Source: an uncultured Burkholderiales bacterium (GTDB lineage: Bacteria; Pseudomonadota; Gammaproteobacteria; Burkholderiales; Burkholderiaceae_C). Taken from it: a stretch of 64,000 bases of DNA. The DNA lies in the NCBI GenBank assembly GCA_945952065.1, contig CAMFGY010000001.1, positions 186,001-250,000 on the forward strand, in the 5' to 3' direction. Shown in pieces: positions 8,228 to 16,431 of this stretch. Position 1 is the stretch's first letter. Each line of letters begins with the position of its first letter. The notes under the pieces are model-generated. The model was not told where the DNA came from. It worked only from the letters and a program-made list of their open reading frames with translations, and made no database searches. Both the position numbers and the translations under genes were made by a program.

Positions 8228-9307
8228 TCAGGCCGCGGCGCCGCGCAAGGCCCGGCCCGCCTGTGCAAGCGCCTCAGCCAGGGTTTGCAAATGCTTGGGC
8301 TCTGGCGCGGGCCAATCCAAGCCCGGCGCATGAAGCTGGGCCAGGGCCATGGGGCTCAGCAGCGCTTCGCGGCGGAACTCCAGCTGCAAAGCGCCGATTT
8401 GGGGCTGCCCCCTGGGCCGCAACAAAGCGCCAAAGTGTTGGGTCTCATAAGCGCCTTTGTAGGGCTTGTTGAGCAGAATCGCGCGCTGGCCTTGCGCCTC
8501 GCTCAGGCCCAAGGCCCGAGCCCAGGCCGTGGCGATGCGGCGCAGTTCGGCGCCCGGCAAGCTCAATGGTTCACCCGCCTCATTGCCTGCTTCGTCCCCG
8601 CGATTGCCCAGATTCATCCAGTCCGGCAAACGGTCTTCCAGCGGGCGTTCCACCACGATGGCGCCATCGGCGCGCATCTGGGTGTTCATGGTGTCGTGCA
8701 GGCTGATCACACGCAGCGGCGCTGCGGCCGGGCGCTTGTCCAGCAGCATGGCCAAGACCTCTTCACAGCAAGCCCGGTACACCGCCACAGTGCGCTCGGC
8801 CGCATCTTGCAGCAGCTCGCCCAGGGCCTGCCACTGCGCTTCTGAGCGAGGCTCCAGCAAGACCTGTTCGCCGCTGAAGCTGATGGGGCGAATTGCATCC
8901 ACACCGGCAAAACTCTGCGCCACGCCGGCGCGCTGCAGCTCCAAGCGCCGGAAGAACTCGTGCAAGCCGCCCAAGGCATCGGCGGGCGGCGCACGGTTGG
9001 CATCCTGCACCAGCCGCGAGACGGGGTTTTCGATATAGACCACCCCAGCGTCGGCGGCTGCCCAGGCTCGGCCCAGATCCGCAGTCAGGCAGTCAGAAAA
9101 ATCACATTGCTTGCGACGGGTCCAGCCCGGCGCAATGAATGGGCGCAACTCGGCGGGCAATGCCGCGCTGGCATGCGGGCCCAGCACCAAGGTGTCCACC
9201 GTGGCAGCGCATTCGCTCAAGCTTTGGCGCCCACGGCCTTGCCAAAACACCAAGTCCTCGGCGCCAAAGCGGCGCCCGGCCTCGATCCAGAGCAATGCCT
9301 CACTCAT
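8228..9307 (-). CDS. N-formylglutamate amidohydrolase-family protein
   Basis: A 359-aa protein of the FGase superfamily (zinc-dependent deformylase/amidohydrolase). Recognisable segments are LHDTMNTQ (about residue 203), NKPYKGAYETQHFG (about 281) and the conserved A-L-Q-L-E-F-R-R-E near residue 308, where His/Glu residues form the metal and catalytic site in the family. Family members release formate from N-formyl-glutamate in histidine breakdown, but many act on other substrates. GAGG is 5 nt before the ATG, and the gene begins 7 nt after the Dcu transporter stop, implying joint expression. Confidence 0.85.
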   Translation of the reverse strand: MSEALLWIEAGRRFGAEDLVFWQGRGRQSLSECAATVDTLVLGPHASAALPAELRPFIAPGWTRRKQCDFSDCLTADLGRAWAAADAGVVYIENPVSRLVQDANRAPPADALGGLHEFFRRLELQRAGVAQSFAGVDAIRPISFSGEQVLLEPRSEAQWQALGELLQDAAERTVAVYRACCEEVLAMLLDKRPAAAPLRVISLHDTMNTQMRADGAIVVERPLEDRLPDWMNLGNRGDEAGNEAGEPLSLPGAELRRIATAWARALGLSEAQGQRAILLNKPYKGAYETQHFGALLRPRGQPQIGALQLEFRREALLSPMALAQLHAPGLDWPAPEPKHLQTLAEALAQAGRALRGAAA

Positions 9308-9314
9308 GATGACC

Positions 9315-10640
9315 TCACTTCAGGGCCGCCAGCGCCAGCCCCACCGCGACGGACACCACGGTGTAGATCAGCACGGGCAATAGGAAAGAATGATTGATCA
9401 CCGCTGCGCCGATGCGGGTGCTGCCGGTGCGATCCAACTCCACCGTGGCGATCTGCGCGCCATTGGTTGGCAGCAAGAACACCCCCACCACGGCGGGCCA
9501 CATGGCGGCCAGCGTGGCCGGCGACAGGCCCAGGGCAATGCCGATGGGGATGATGGAAAAAGTGGCACTGGATTGACTGGTGGTGATGGCCGCCACGGCA
9601 AACAGCGCCACGGCAATCATGAGGGGCGTTTGCTTGGCCAGCTCGCCCAGGCCACCGACGATCACCGTCTCATTCGCGGCAATGAAGGTATTGGCCATCC
9701 AGGCCACGCCGAACAAGGCCACCACAGCCACCATGCCTGAATCGAACAGCGGGCTCTTGACGATCTCGCCGGCCTTGATGCGGCACAGCGCGGTGATAGC
9801 CGCCGCCACAGTGAACATGGAGATCTGGATCAGCTGCGAGAGGTCGACCTCCATCATCTGGCCCTTGGCCTTCACCAAGGGGCGCAGTTCTTCAAAAATG
9901 CCCGCGCAGACGATGAAGGCCACACCGGCCAAAAAGATCAGCGCCGAACGCTTGCCTTCGGGCGTCACCGCCTTGGCCTCGAGCTCGCTATTGGGCGGCG
10001 CCAACTCGCCTGCCGCCAAACGGGCCTGAAACTCGGGGTCGTCTTCCAGCTCCTTGCCGCGGCGGTTCATGATGAAGGCGCCCACGATGATGGCCAGGAT
10101 GGAGGCCGGTACGGTGATGGCCAAGATGTCCGTGATCTTGAAGCCCAGCGGCGCCATCAGGCCCACCATGGCGGCCGTGGCGGCAGACACTGGGCTGGAG
10201 GTGATGGCCAGCTGCCCGGCTGTGGCCGCCAGGGCCAAGGGTCGCTCGGGCCGCACCTTGTTGGCATAAGACACCTCGTAGATCACCGGCATCAGCGAGT
10301 AGTAGATATTGCCGGTGCCCGCCCCAACGCAAAAGCCATAGGTGGTCAGCGGCGCCACAAAGGTGATCTGGCGCGGAAAGCGCCGGATCAGCTTTTGCGC
10401 CAAGCTGACCAGATAGTCGATGCCACCGGCCAGCTGCATCGCTCCGGCCGCCGTCACCACGCTCATGATGATGAGCATGGCACTCACGGGCACGCTGCCC
10501 GGCGCGATCTTGAACAAGAGCACAAAGGCCAAAACCCCCACGGCGCCGAACAGGCCAATGGCCATGCCCTTGTAGTGCACCCCCACCGCAATCAAGCCCA
10601 TCACCATCAGGCCTTGGATCAATACCCACATGAGGTCCAT
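9315..10640 (-). CDS. Dcu-family anaerobic C4-dicarboxylate/aspartate transporter
   Basis: A 441-aa membrane protein matching DcuA/DcuB in length and pattern: about ten to twelve hydrophobic segments, with the conserved APLTTYGFCVGAGTGNIYYSLMPVIYE and GQLAITSSPVSAATAAMVGLM stretches. DcuA/B exchange aspartate, malate, fumarate and succinate across the inner membrane. AAGGAG lies 8 nt before the ATG. The partner gene 7 nt downstream is an N-formylglutamate amidohydrolase-type enzyme, so uptake of a dicarboxylic amino acid or derivative is plausible (inference). Confidence 0.92.
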   Translation of the reverse strand: MDLMWVLIQGLMVMGLIAVGVHYKGMAIGLFGAVGVLAFVLLFKIAPGSVPVSAMLIIMSVVTAAGAMQLAGGIDYLVSLAQKLIRRFPRQITFVAPLTTYGFCVGAGTGNIYYSLMPVIYEVSYANKVRPERPLALAATAGQLAITSSPVSAATAAMVGLMAPLGFKITDILAITVPASILAIIVGAFIMNRRGKELEDDPEFQARLAAGELAPPNSELEAKAVTPEGKRSALIFLAGVAFIVCAGIFEELRPLVKAKGQMMEVDLSQLIQISMFTVAAAITALCRIKAGEIVKSPLFDSGMVAVVALFGVAWMANTFIAANETVIVGGLGELAKQTPLMIAVALFAVAAITTSQSSATFSIIPIGIALGLSPATLAAMWPAVVGVFLLPTNGAQIATVELDRTGSTRIGAAVINHSFLLPVLIYTVVSVAVGLALAALK

Positions 10641-10686
10641 CGTCGTCGCTCCTTGAATCTTTTAAGGGTTGGCTTGCTTGCAGGAA

Positions 10687-10705
10687 TGAGTGAGTGAGTG
10701 AGTGA
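10687..10705. repeat. TGAG tetranucleotide microsatellite
   Basis: Four complete TGAG units plus TGA lie in the 121-nt gap between the BatD stop and the Dcu start, about 47 nt upstream of the Dcu ATG (as CTCA on that gene's strand). Short, but in a position where length change could alter the leader. Confidence 0.6.
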
Positions 10706-10761
10706 ATCAACGAATGTTTGATGCGTGAAGCGTCGCCGGTTTGCGCATGGCTGGCATCGAC

Positions 10762-12129
10762 TCAGGGATGCAAGGCGGGCAAGTCCGCCTGCGCCAGCTT
10801 GGCGCGCTGGGTCGCCGCCGCATGCAGTCCTTGCAAGGCCTGCCACAAGTCGTCGCCTCGCCAGGGCGCTTGTGAGCCTTGCGACTGGCCAAAGCGCAGG
10901 CGCTGCAACTGCTGCACCGCTTGGCTCAATGCCGCATCCTGATGCCAATGCGCGGCCTCGTCCCGCGGCAGGCCTTGTAGCCATGCTGCCAACAAGGCTT
11001 CGGCGGCTTCGGCCCGGTGCTGCCGACAGGCCCGTCGCAAGCGGCGCCACCGCCGGGCCGGATCGCTCGGCTGCGCGCTGGCGGCGCCAGCATCCCGGCC
11101 CCCCGAGTAGCGCCGCCAAGCCCAGGCCGCCCCACTGGCGGTGGCCAAAACAGCCGCTGGCCAGCCCAGGCTCGGCCACAAAGCGCCGAGGCCAGGGCGC
11201 TCTGGCGCGGCCTCGGCGGGCGCAGCGGCGGGCAGCGCAAAAGGGTCCTGGCTCGGCTGCGCGGGGCGCACCTCCAGCACGCGGCCCTCAAGCCGACTGA
11301 CGCGGCGACGCCGTGCCTGCACATCCCACCACACCAGTTCCACCGCCGGCAGCTCGACGCGACCGGCCTGCTCCAGCGTGTAAACAGCCTCATAGCGCAG
11401 GCTCAGTTGTGCCGTGGCCGCGGCATGCAAGCGCTGCTCCTGGCGCTGCGGCGCCAGCACATGCCAGCGGGTGCCCGGCGCGGGGCCAAACTCCGGCGCT
11501 GGCAAGAGCGGCGAGCTGCTGTCGGTCTCCAACACAATCTCGCGGCGCAGCAACTCCCCCACTTGCAAGCCGGTCTCGCTCTCTGCTTCGGGCCACCAAC
11601 GCTGACGCAAGCTCAGACGCCGGGCCGCGACAAAGGGCTGGATGTCTTGCGCACCGGCAGGCACGCTCACTTGCAGGTTCAGCGCCGCAGGCGGCTGCAA
11701 GCGCATCGGCTTGCCACCGCCCGGGTGCACAAGCAGGGGCTCGCTCAGGCTGACGCGAATCTGCCCCGGCTGCACCGGCAGCAGGCGGTAGCGGCGAATC
11801 AAACCCGTCCAGCGTTGGCCGCCCTGCTCTTCAAAACGCGAATCGGGAGAGCCGCCCACCAACTCGACCAAAGCACCTTCCGCCGCCAAGGTGGACGGAA
11901 ACTCCACCGGCGCCTGGAACCAAGTGCTGACCCAGACCTCCAGGCTCAGCATCAGCACCTCGCCCACCTCCAATCGCTGGGCGGCGCCGTCCAAACGCCA
12001 ACGCAAGCGGGCCGCTGGCGCGGCTTGCGCCCGGGCGGCAGGCAGCAGCAAGGCGCCGGTCAACAAGGCCAGCACGCGGCGGCGGCGACGGCCAGCGCCC
12101 AACGCTTGGCGATCCAGGCTGCGGCTCAT
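10762..12129 (-). CDS. batD: BatD-like protein (oxygen-tolerance family), last gene of the MoxR/Bat set
   Basis: A 455-aa protein with an N-terminal signal (polyArg n-region, VLALLTGALLLPAARAQA), a large beta-rich periplasmic part (about 30-300), a single transmembrane helix (about 318-338, LGWPAAVLATASGAAWAWRR) and a C-terminal cytoplasmic helical tail. This is the BatD layout; BatD proteins act with MoxR ATPases and VWA proteins in a membrane complex of poorly known role. Its start overlaps the preceding VWA/TPR stop by 4 nt (12126-12129). Identity rests on layout and gene order more than on sharp motifs. Confidence 0.8.
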   Translation of the reverse strand: MSRSLDRQALGAGRRRRRVLALLTGALLLPAARAQAAPAARLRWRLDGAAQRLEVGEVLMLSLEVWVSTWFQAPVEFPSTLAAEGALVELVGGSPDSRFEEQGGQRWTGLIRRYRLLPVQPGQIRVSLSEPLLVHPGGGKPMRLQPPAALNLQVSVPAGAQDIQPFVAARRLSLRQRWWPEAESETGLQVGELLRREIVLETDSSSPLLPAPEFGPAPGTRWHVLAPQRQEQRLHAAATAQLSLRYEAVYTLEQAGRVELPAVELVWWDVQARRRRVSRLEGRVLEVRPAQPSQDPFALPAAAPAEAAPERPGLGALWPSLGWPAAVLATASGAAWAWRRYSGGRDAGAASAQPSDPARRWRRLRRACRQHRAEAAEALLAAWLQGLPRDEAAHWHQDAALSQAVQQLQRLRFGQSQGSQAPWRGDDLWQALQGLHAAATQRAKLAQADLPALHP

Positions 12130-13787
12130 GGCCGGCTCTCCTGAGGCCGCGGCGGCGCTTCGCGCGACTGGATCTCAAACTTGCGCCGCAAGAAGCCGGC
12201 CGGGCTGGTGTCCAGACGCTGCAACCAAAGGCTGTTGATTTCCGCCTCGCTGAGCCGACGCGCCGGCCCAGGCTTGCGGGCACTGCGCTTGCCGGGGCTC
12301 TTGCCCTCGCGATCCCCCTCGCCGGCTTGCGGGTCGCCGTCGTCCGCGGCTTGCTCGGGCTCGCGCGGGATCAAGCTGCGCACCCGCTCACGGTCTTGTT
12401 GCGCTTGCCCCCAAGTGGGCAGGCGCAGCAAGGCTTGGTCGTAGGCCGCCACGGCCTCGACATACAGGCCTTGATGCGCCAAGGCCTGGGCTTGGTTGAA
12501 CCAGGCCGCGGCCGAGTCCACCCGCGCGAAATCCTGCGCCGCCTGGGCCCAGTGGCCGGCACGCGCATGGGCCAGGCCGCGCCAGAAGGGGTCGGCAAAA
12601 TGTTGCGCCGCGCGCGCCGGGTCGCCGCGCTCCAGCCACCAGCGGCCCTGTTGGTCGGGGGTCAGCCACCAACTGACGAAGCGCTGCGCAACTGTTGATG
12701 GCGCCCGCCCGGGCTCGGCTTGCGCCCAGGCCGGGCTGGGGCTGGCGCCGCCCAAGATCAGCAGCGCCAGCAGCCACAAGGCCGGCGACGGCAGCACCCA
12801 GCCTCGGCGCAAAGAGAACAGCAAAGCCAGCAAGCCCGGCCCAATGAACCAGGGGCCACTGTCCCGCCAGCGACGCGTCTGGTCTTGCTCCTGCGCCTGG
12901 GCACTTTGGCTGGCAATCAGGGCTTGGATGCGTTGCAAATCCGTCCCGTCGGAGCTGAGGCTGATCAAGGCCGCAGCGCTGCGCTCGCGCAAGGCCTGCA
13001 GCCCAGCCACGTCCAGACGGGCGCTGCGCGAGCGGCCTTGCGCGTCGGTGATGAGTTGCCCCTGCGCGTCACGCAAAAGCCCGCCCTCGGGCGTGCCCAA
13101 GGCCCAAACCAAGAGGCGCTGGCGCGAGCCCTTCAACAACGCCGCGCTGCGGGCCAACTCAGCCGCGGGCCAATCGGCCGTCAGAAACAAGACCGTGCCC
13201 GGCACCGCACTGCGGTCCAGCCACTGCAAGGCCAAGGCCAAAGCCTGCGCGGGTGCTTGGCCCGGCGTGGGCATCAAATCGGTGGACAAGGCGTCCAAAT
13301 AGCCCAGCAATACCTGCCGATCGGCCGTGGGCGGCAGCACCAGATGGGCGCTGCCGGCATAGACCAGCAAACCCGTGGGCGCATCTCCGCGCTGCGCCAG
13401 CAACTGGCGCAGCTTGTCGCGCGCCCGGTCCAGGCGGCGCGGCGGCAGGTCCACGGCGTCCATCGCCGCCGACAAATCCAGCGCCAGCATCAGCGGCGCG
13501 GCTTCCTGAGCAAAGGGCGCGGGTTCACGCTGCCAAGCCGGGCCGGCCCAGGCGATGCAAAAACAAGCCAAGGCCAGCGCCAAGGTGTCGCCGGGTCGCA
13601 GCCCCGTGCGGCGCCCGCCACCCAAGAGCAGATGGGGCAGCAGATGCTCGGCGATCACGCCACGCGGCACGGCACGGGCCGAATCGCGCCGGCCCCACAG
13701 CGGCAACAACAAGATGGGCAAGAGCGCCCACAAAGCCTGGGGCCGCAGCCAGTGCAGGGGCAGCAGGGTCCAGACGCCCTCAGCCAT
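12126..13787 (-). CDS. batB: BatB-like VWA protein fused to a BatC-like TPR region
   Basis: A 553-aa protein starting at ATG 13787 (MAEGVWTLLPLHW); the longer frame back to 13928 lies inside batA and is not used. Two N-terminal hydrophobic segments are followed by a VWA domain (about 85-290), a further membrane segment (about 320-370) and a C-terminal tetratricopeptide-like region (about 400-490, AWFNQAQALAHQGLYVEAVAAYDQALLRLP). The MIDAS motif reads D-L-S-A-A-M where D-x-S-x-S is usual, so metal binding may be weakened. The start overlaps the batA stop by 8 nt. Fusion of BatB and BatC functions is common in Proteobacteria. Confidence 0.87.
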   Translation of the reverse strand: MAEGVWTLLPLHWLRPQALWALLPILLLPLWGRRDSARAVPRGVIAEHLLPHLLLGGGRRTGLRPGDTLALALACFCIAWAGPAWQREPAPFAQEAAPLMLALDLSAAMDAVDLPPRRLDRARDKLRQLLAQRGDAPTGLLVYAGSAHLVLPPTADRQVLLGYLDALSTDLMPTPGQAPAQALALALQWLDRSAVPGTVLFLTADWPAAELARSAALLKGSRQRLLVWALGTPEGGLLRDAQGQLITDAQGRSRSARLDVAGLQALRERSAAALISLSSDGTDLQRIQALIASQSAQAQEQDQTRRWRDSGPWFIGPGLLALLFSLRRGWVLPSPALWLLALLILGGASPSPAWAQAEPGRAPSTVAQRFVSWWLTPDQQGRWWLERGDPARAAQHFADPFWRGLAHARAGHWAQAAQDFARVDSAAAWFNQAQALAHQGLYVEAVAAYDQALLRLPTWGQAQQDRERVRSLIPREPEQAADDGDPQAGEGDREGKSPGKRSARKPGPARRLSEAEINSLWLQRLDTSPAGFLRRKFEIQSREAPPRPQESRP

Positions 13788-14835
13788 GGGCCAACTCCCG
13801 GCGTTCACGCCACGCGGCCCAGGCGCTGGCGAGCATGCGCTGCAACACATGCACGCCCAGCAGCAGCAAGGCCGCACCCAGCGGCCAGTGGAACAAGGGG
13901 CGGCGCGGTCGCGCCGACAGGGTTTCATGATCGCGCGGCGTCAAGGCATCCAGCTCGGCATAAATGGCGCGCAGGCCTTCACGGTCGCTGGCTTGATAGG
14001 CCTTGCCGCCGGTGGCCTCGGCCCAGGCGCGCAAGCCGGCCAGATCGGCCTCTTCCCCCGCTTTGGCAGCGGCGCTGCCGATCGCCACGGTGTACAGACG
14101 CACGCCCCGTTGAGCCGCAATCTCGGCGGCTTTGGCCGGCGGCACACGGCTGCCGGTGTCGCGTCCGTCGGTCATCAGCACCAGGGTGCGCTGGCGCGCT
14201 TCGGATTCCTCAAACACCCGCAGCGCCAGGCCGATGGCGTCACCAATCATGGTGCGCGTGCCGGCCATGCCGATGCGCGACTCCGCCAGCAAAGCGCGCA
14301 CCGCCTCATGGTCCAGCGTGAAGGGCACTTGCACATAGGCCTGCTGCCCGAAGACCAGCAGGCCGATGCGGTCGGCACTGCGGCGCTGCAGAAAGTCTTC
14401 GCTCAACTCGCGCAGCACGCTCAAGCGGTCTTGCGGTCGGCCTTGGGCGTCGCGGAAGTCGCGGGTCTGCATGGAGGGCGACAAGTCCACGGCCAAGAGC
14501 CAGTCGCGGGTCGGCTTGATGCGGGTGATGGGCGGCTCCACCCATTGCGGCTGCATCAAGGCCAGCACCGCCGCCAACCAAGCCATGCCCAGCAAGCACC
14601 AGCCCAGCACGCCATGCGGCAGCACCACAGCACCGCTGCGCGGCTTTTGTCCGCTGCCCTGCACCGCCAACTCGAAGAAGGGCACACGCAAAGCCGTGCG
14701 GCGGCTGCGGTATGGCGGCAGCAGCGGCATCAACAGCCCCAGGGGCGCCAACACTGCGGCCCAGGGCAAGGCCCACTCCAGCTGACTCCACAAGCCCAGC
14801 AACTCGGCCGGGCTGGCCAGCAAGCGCGCGCTCAT
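13780..14835 (-). CDS. batA: BatA-like VWA-domain membrane protein
   Basis: A 351-aa protein with two N-terminal membrane segments (residues about 8-30 and 60-80), a VWA domain (about 90-290) with an intact MIDAS (DLSPSMQTRDF, later T at MIGDAIG and D in MTDGRDTGS), and a C-terminal transmembrane helix (PLGAALLLLGVHVLQRMLA). BatA proteins bind the MoxR/Bat complex at the inner membrane with the VWA domain in the periplasm. Its start overlaps the DUF4381 stop by 4 nt and its end overlaps batB by 8 nt. Confidence 0.92.
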   Translation of the reverse strand: MSARLLASPAELLGLWSQLEWALPWAAVLAPLGLLMPLLPPYRSRRTALRVPFFELAVQGSGQKPRSGAVVLPHGVLGWCLLGMAWLAAVLALMQPQWVEPPITRIKPTRDWLLAVDLSPSMQTRDFRDAQGRPQDRLSVLRELSEDFLQRRSADRIGLLVFGQQAYVQVPFTLDHEAVRALLAESRIGMAGTRTMIGDAIGLALRVFEESEARQRTLVLMTDGRDTGSRVPPAKAAEIAAQRGVRLYTVAIGSAAAKAGEEADLAGLRAWAEATGGKAYQASDREGLRAIYAELDALTPRDHETLSARPRRPLFHWPLGAALLLLGVHVLQRMLASAWAAWRERRELAHG

Positions 14836-15395
14836 CGTGCAGCCTCCGGCAGCTGGTGCTCATGGATCCATCGCTCGATCAAGGCCAGCAGCCCGTCCAG
14901 CTCGGCCCAAGGCAGGGCCGCAGACGGCCGATAGGCCCAATCGGCCAGGTGGCGGCCCGCGCCGTGCTCGAAAGCTGCCTGGCCCTGGGGCAGGCTGCGA
15001 TCCAGCCAGCGCGCCCAGTCTTGGCCTTGCAATGCGGCAACTTGCGCGCGCGGCGCGTGGGCCAGCGCCACGCGTCGCACCAGCGCAGGCAGTTCGCGCG
15101 CTGCCGCCAGACGCTGCTCGGCCGTGGCCGCGTCGGACTGCAAACACTGGCGCAGCTGCCGCAAGCGCTGCGCCGCCAAGCGCCGAAAGCGCCGCGCCTG
15201 CCAGCGCCGCCGGGCGCGCCAAGCCAGCCAGGCACCGAGCAGCAGCAAGAGCAGCGCCAGCACCGCCCAGCCCCAGGTCTGCGGCATCCAGCTCGGCGGC
15301 GCAGGCTGCATCAAGGGATGCAGGTCTTGCAGCACCGAGGACGCCGCTTCGGCAGCGGCAGCCGGCAAGGATTCACGCGGGCTCATCATGGCCAT
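14832..15395 (-). CDS. DUF4381 membrane protein of the Bat operon
   Basis: A protein of about 187 aa. Three in-frame ATGs (15395, 15389, 15386) are possible; the longer frame to 15761 lies wholly within the DUF58 gene and is rejected. One transmembrane helix near residues 33-57 (WGWAVLALLLLLLGAWLAWRA) is followed by a basic, Arg/Gln-rich helical cytoplasmic part with the DUF4381 pattern (LAAQRLRQLRQCL, ALVRRVALAHAPRAQVAALQGQDWARWLD). DUF4381 proteins occur between DUF58 and BatA genes in many Proteobacteria. Only 16 nt separate it from the DUF58 gene. Confidence 0.85.
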   Translation of the reverse strand: MAMMSPRESLPAAAAEAASSVLQDLHPLMQPAPPSWMPQTWGWAVLALLLLLLGAWLAWRARRRWQARRFRRLAAQRLRQLRQCLQSDAATAEQRLAAARELPALVRRVALAHAPRAQVAALQGQDWARWLDRSLPQGQAAFEHGAGRHLADWAYRPSAALPWAELDGLLALIERWIHEHQLPEAAR

Positions 15396-15411
15396 CACCC
15401 AAGGCTGACCC

Positions 15412-16431
15412 TCACAGCCGCGCCGCCGTGGGCGGTGTCTGATCGAGCCCACGCGCCAACTGCAAGAGCGCCGGCTCGGTGTTGAGCAGGGGCAGCACCG
15501 CGCAGCCCAGTTCGCTGCGCAGGCCACGCAGGCGCTCGCTGCGCTCATGCGCCAGCCGGGCCAGGCCCTCGATGACTTTGCGGTCGCCATGGTCGATGGG
15601 CAGCTGGGCCCGGCCATCGCTGACCACCAGGCGCGCCCCCGGTGTGGTGCTGCGGGGGTCTTCCCAAATCGGCAGCAAGACCAGATCGTTGTGCCGGGCC
15701 AGTTCCAGCAGCAATGAGCGACTGCCCTCGCCCAGGCCGTCGAAATCCGAAAACACCGCAATCACCGCCTGGCGCGGCGCATGCCGCAGCAAGCGCTGCA
15801 AGGCGGCGTCCAACTGCGCAGGAGCGGGCGGCACCGCAGACTCGGCGCGCAAAGCATGGTTGCGGCGGCGCAGCTGTTCGAGAAATTGCAGCAAAGAACG
15901 CCGGCCGCGACCAGGCAGGGTTTCATCCAAGCCCTCATCCGAGATCACCAGGCCGCCCACGCGATCGCCGCCGGACAAAGCACGCCAGCCCCAAACCGCG
16001 GCCGCTTCGGCAGCCACCACCGAGCGCAGCGATCCGCTGCGGGCAAAAAACATCGAGAGGCGCTGGTCCGCCACCAGCCAAGTGGGGCGGTCGCGCTCTT
16101 CGGCGTAGACGCGCACATGGGTATGGCCGGTGCGGGCACTGGCGCGCCAGTCGATGCTGCGGGTGTCGTCACCCGGCAGGTAATGCCGCAGCTCGATGAA
16201 ATCCAAGCCGCGCCCGCGCACCCGGGAGCGATGGCGACCGGCCAGCAAGCTGCGCGCCGAGGCCTGTTGCGGGGGCCAGCGCACCCGTCGCGCCGCGAAC
16301 TCCAGGCCCAGCAAGGCCTGCCAATCCACGTAAACGCCGGCCGCCCCACCCTGCGCATCGGCCGCCTCGGCCGCAGCAGCGCGGCGCCAAGGCCATCGCC
16401 TGCGCAGGCCAGCCAAGGCGCCCTCGCTCAT
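15412..16431 (-). CDS. DUF58 protein (MoxR-associated VWA-like)
   Basis: A 339-aa protein with the DUF58 hallmark at about residues 85-115: Y-L-P-G-D-D-T-R-S-I-D-W followed by R-A-S-A-R and V-Y-A-E-E-R-D. The C-terminal half is a degenerate VWA-like fold (VIAVFSDFDGLGEGSRSLLLELARHNDLVLLPIWED). DUF58 proteins are the standard partner encoded directly after moxR. The ATG at 16431 overlaps the moxR stop by 4 nt (ATGA). No signal peptide, so it acts at the cytoplasmic face. Confidence 0.92.
   Translation of the reverse strand: MSEGALAGLRRRWPWRRAAAAEAADAQGGAAGVYVDWQALLGLEFAARRVRWPPQQASARSLLAGRHRSRVRGRGLDFIELRHYLPGDDTRSIDWRASARTGHTHVRVYAEERDRPTWLVADQRLSMFFARSGSLRSVVAAEAAAVWGWRALSGGDRVGGLVISDEGLDETLPGRGRRSLLQFLEQLRRRNHALRAESAVPPAPAQLDAALQRLLRHAPRQAVIAVFSDFDGLGEGSRSLLLELARHNDLVLLPIWEDPRSTTPGARLVVSDGRAQLPIDHGDRKVIEGLARLAHERSERLRGLRSELGCAVLPLLNTEPALLQLARGLDQTPPTAARL

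Noticed and set aside
13788-13928. Upstream extension of the BatB/TPR gene
   Set aside because: The extra 47 codons lie inside batA and are Cys-rich junk; the 8-nt overlap start at 13787 fits the operon style.
15396-15761. Upstream extension of the DUF4381 gene
   Set aside because: Lies wholly inside the DUF58 gene; sequence lacks sense until the MAMMSPRE start.
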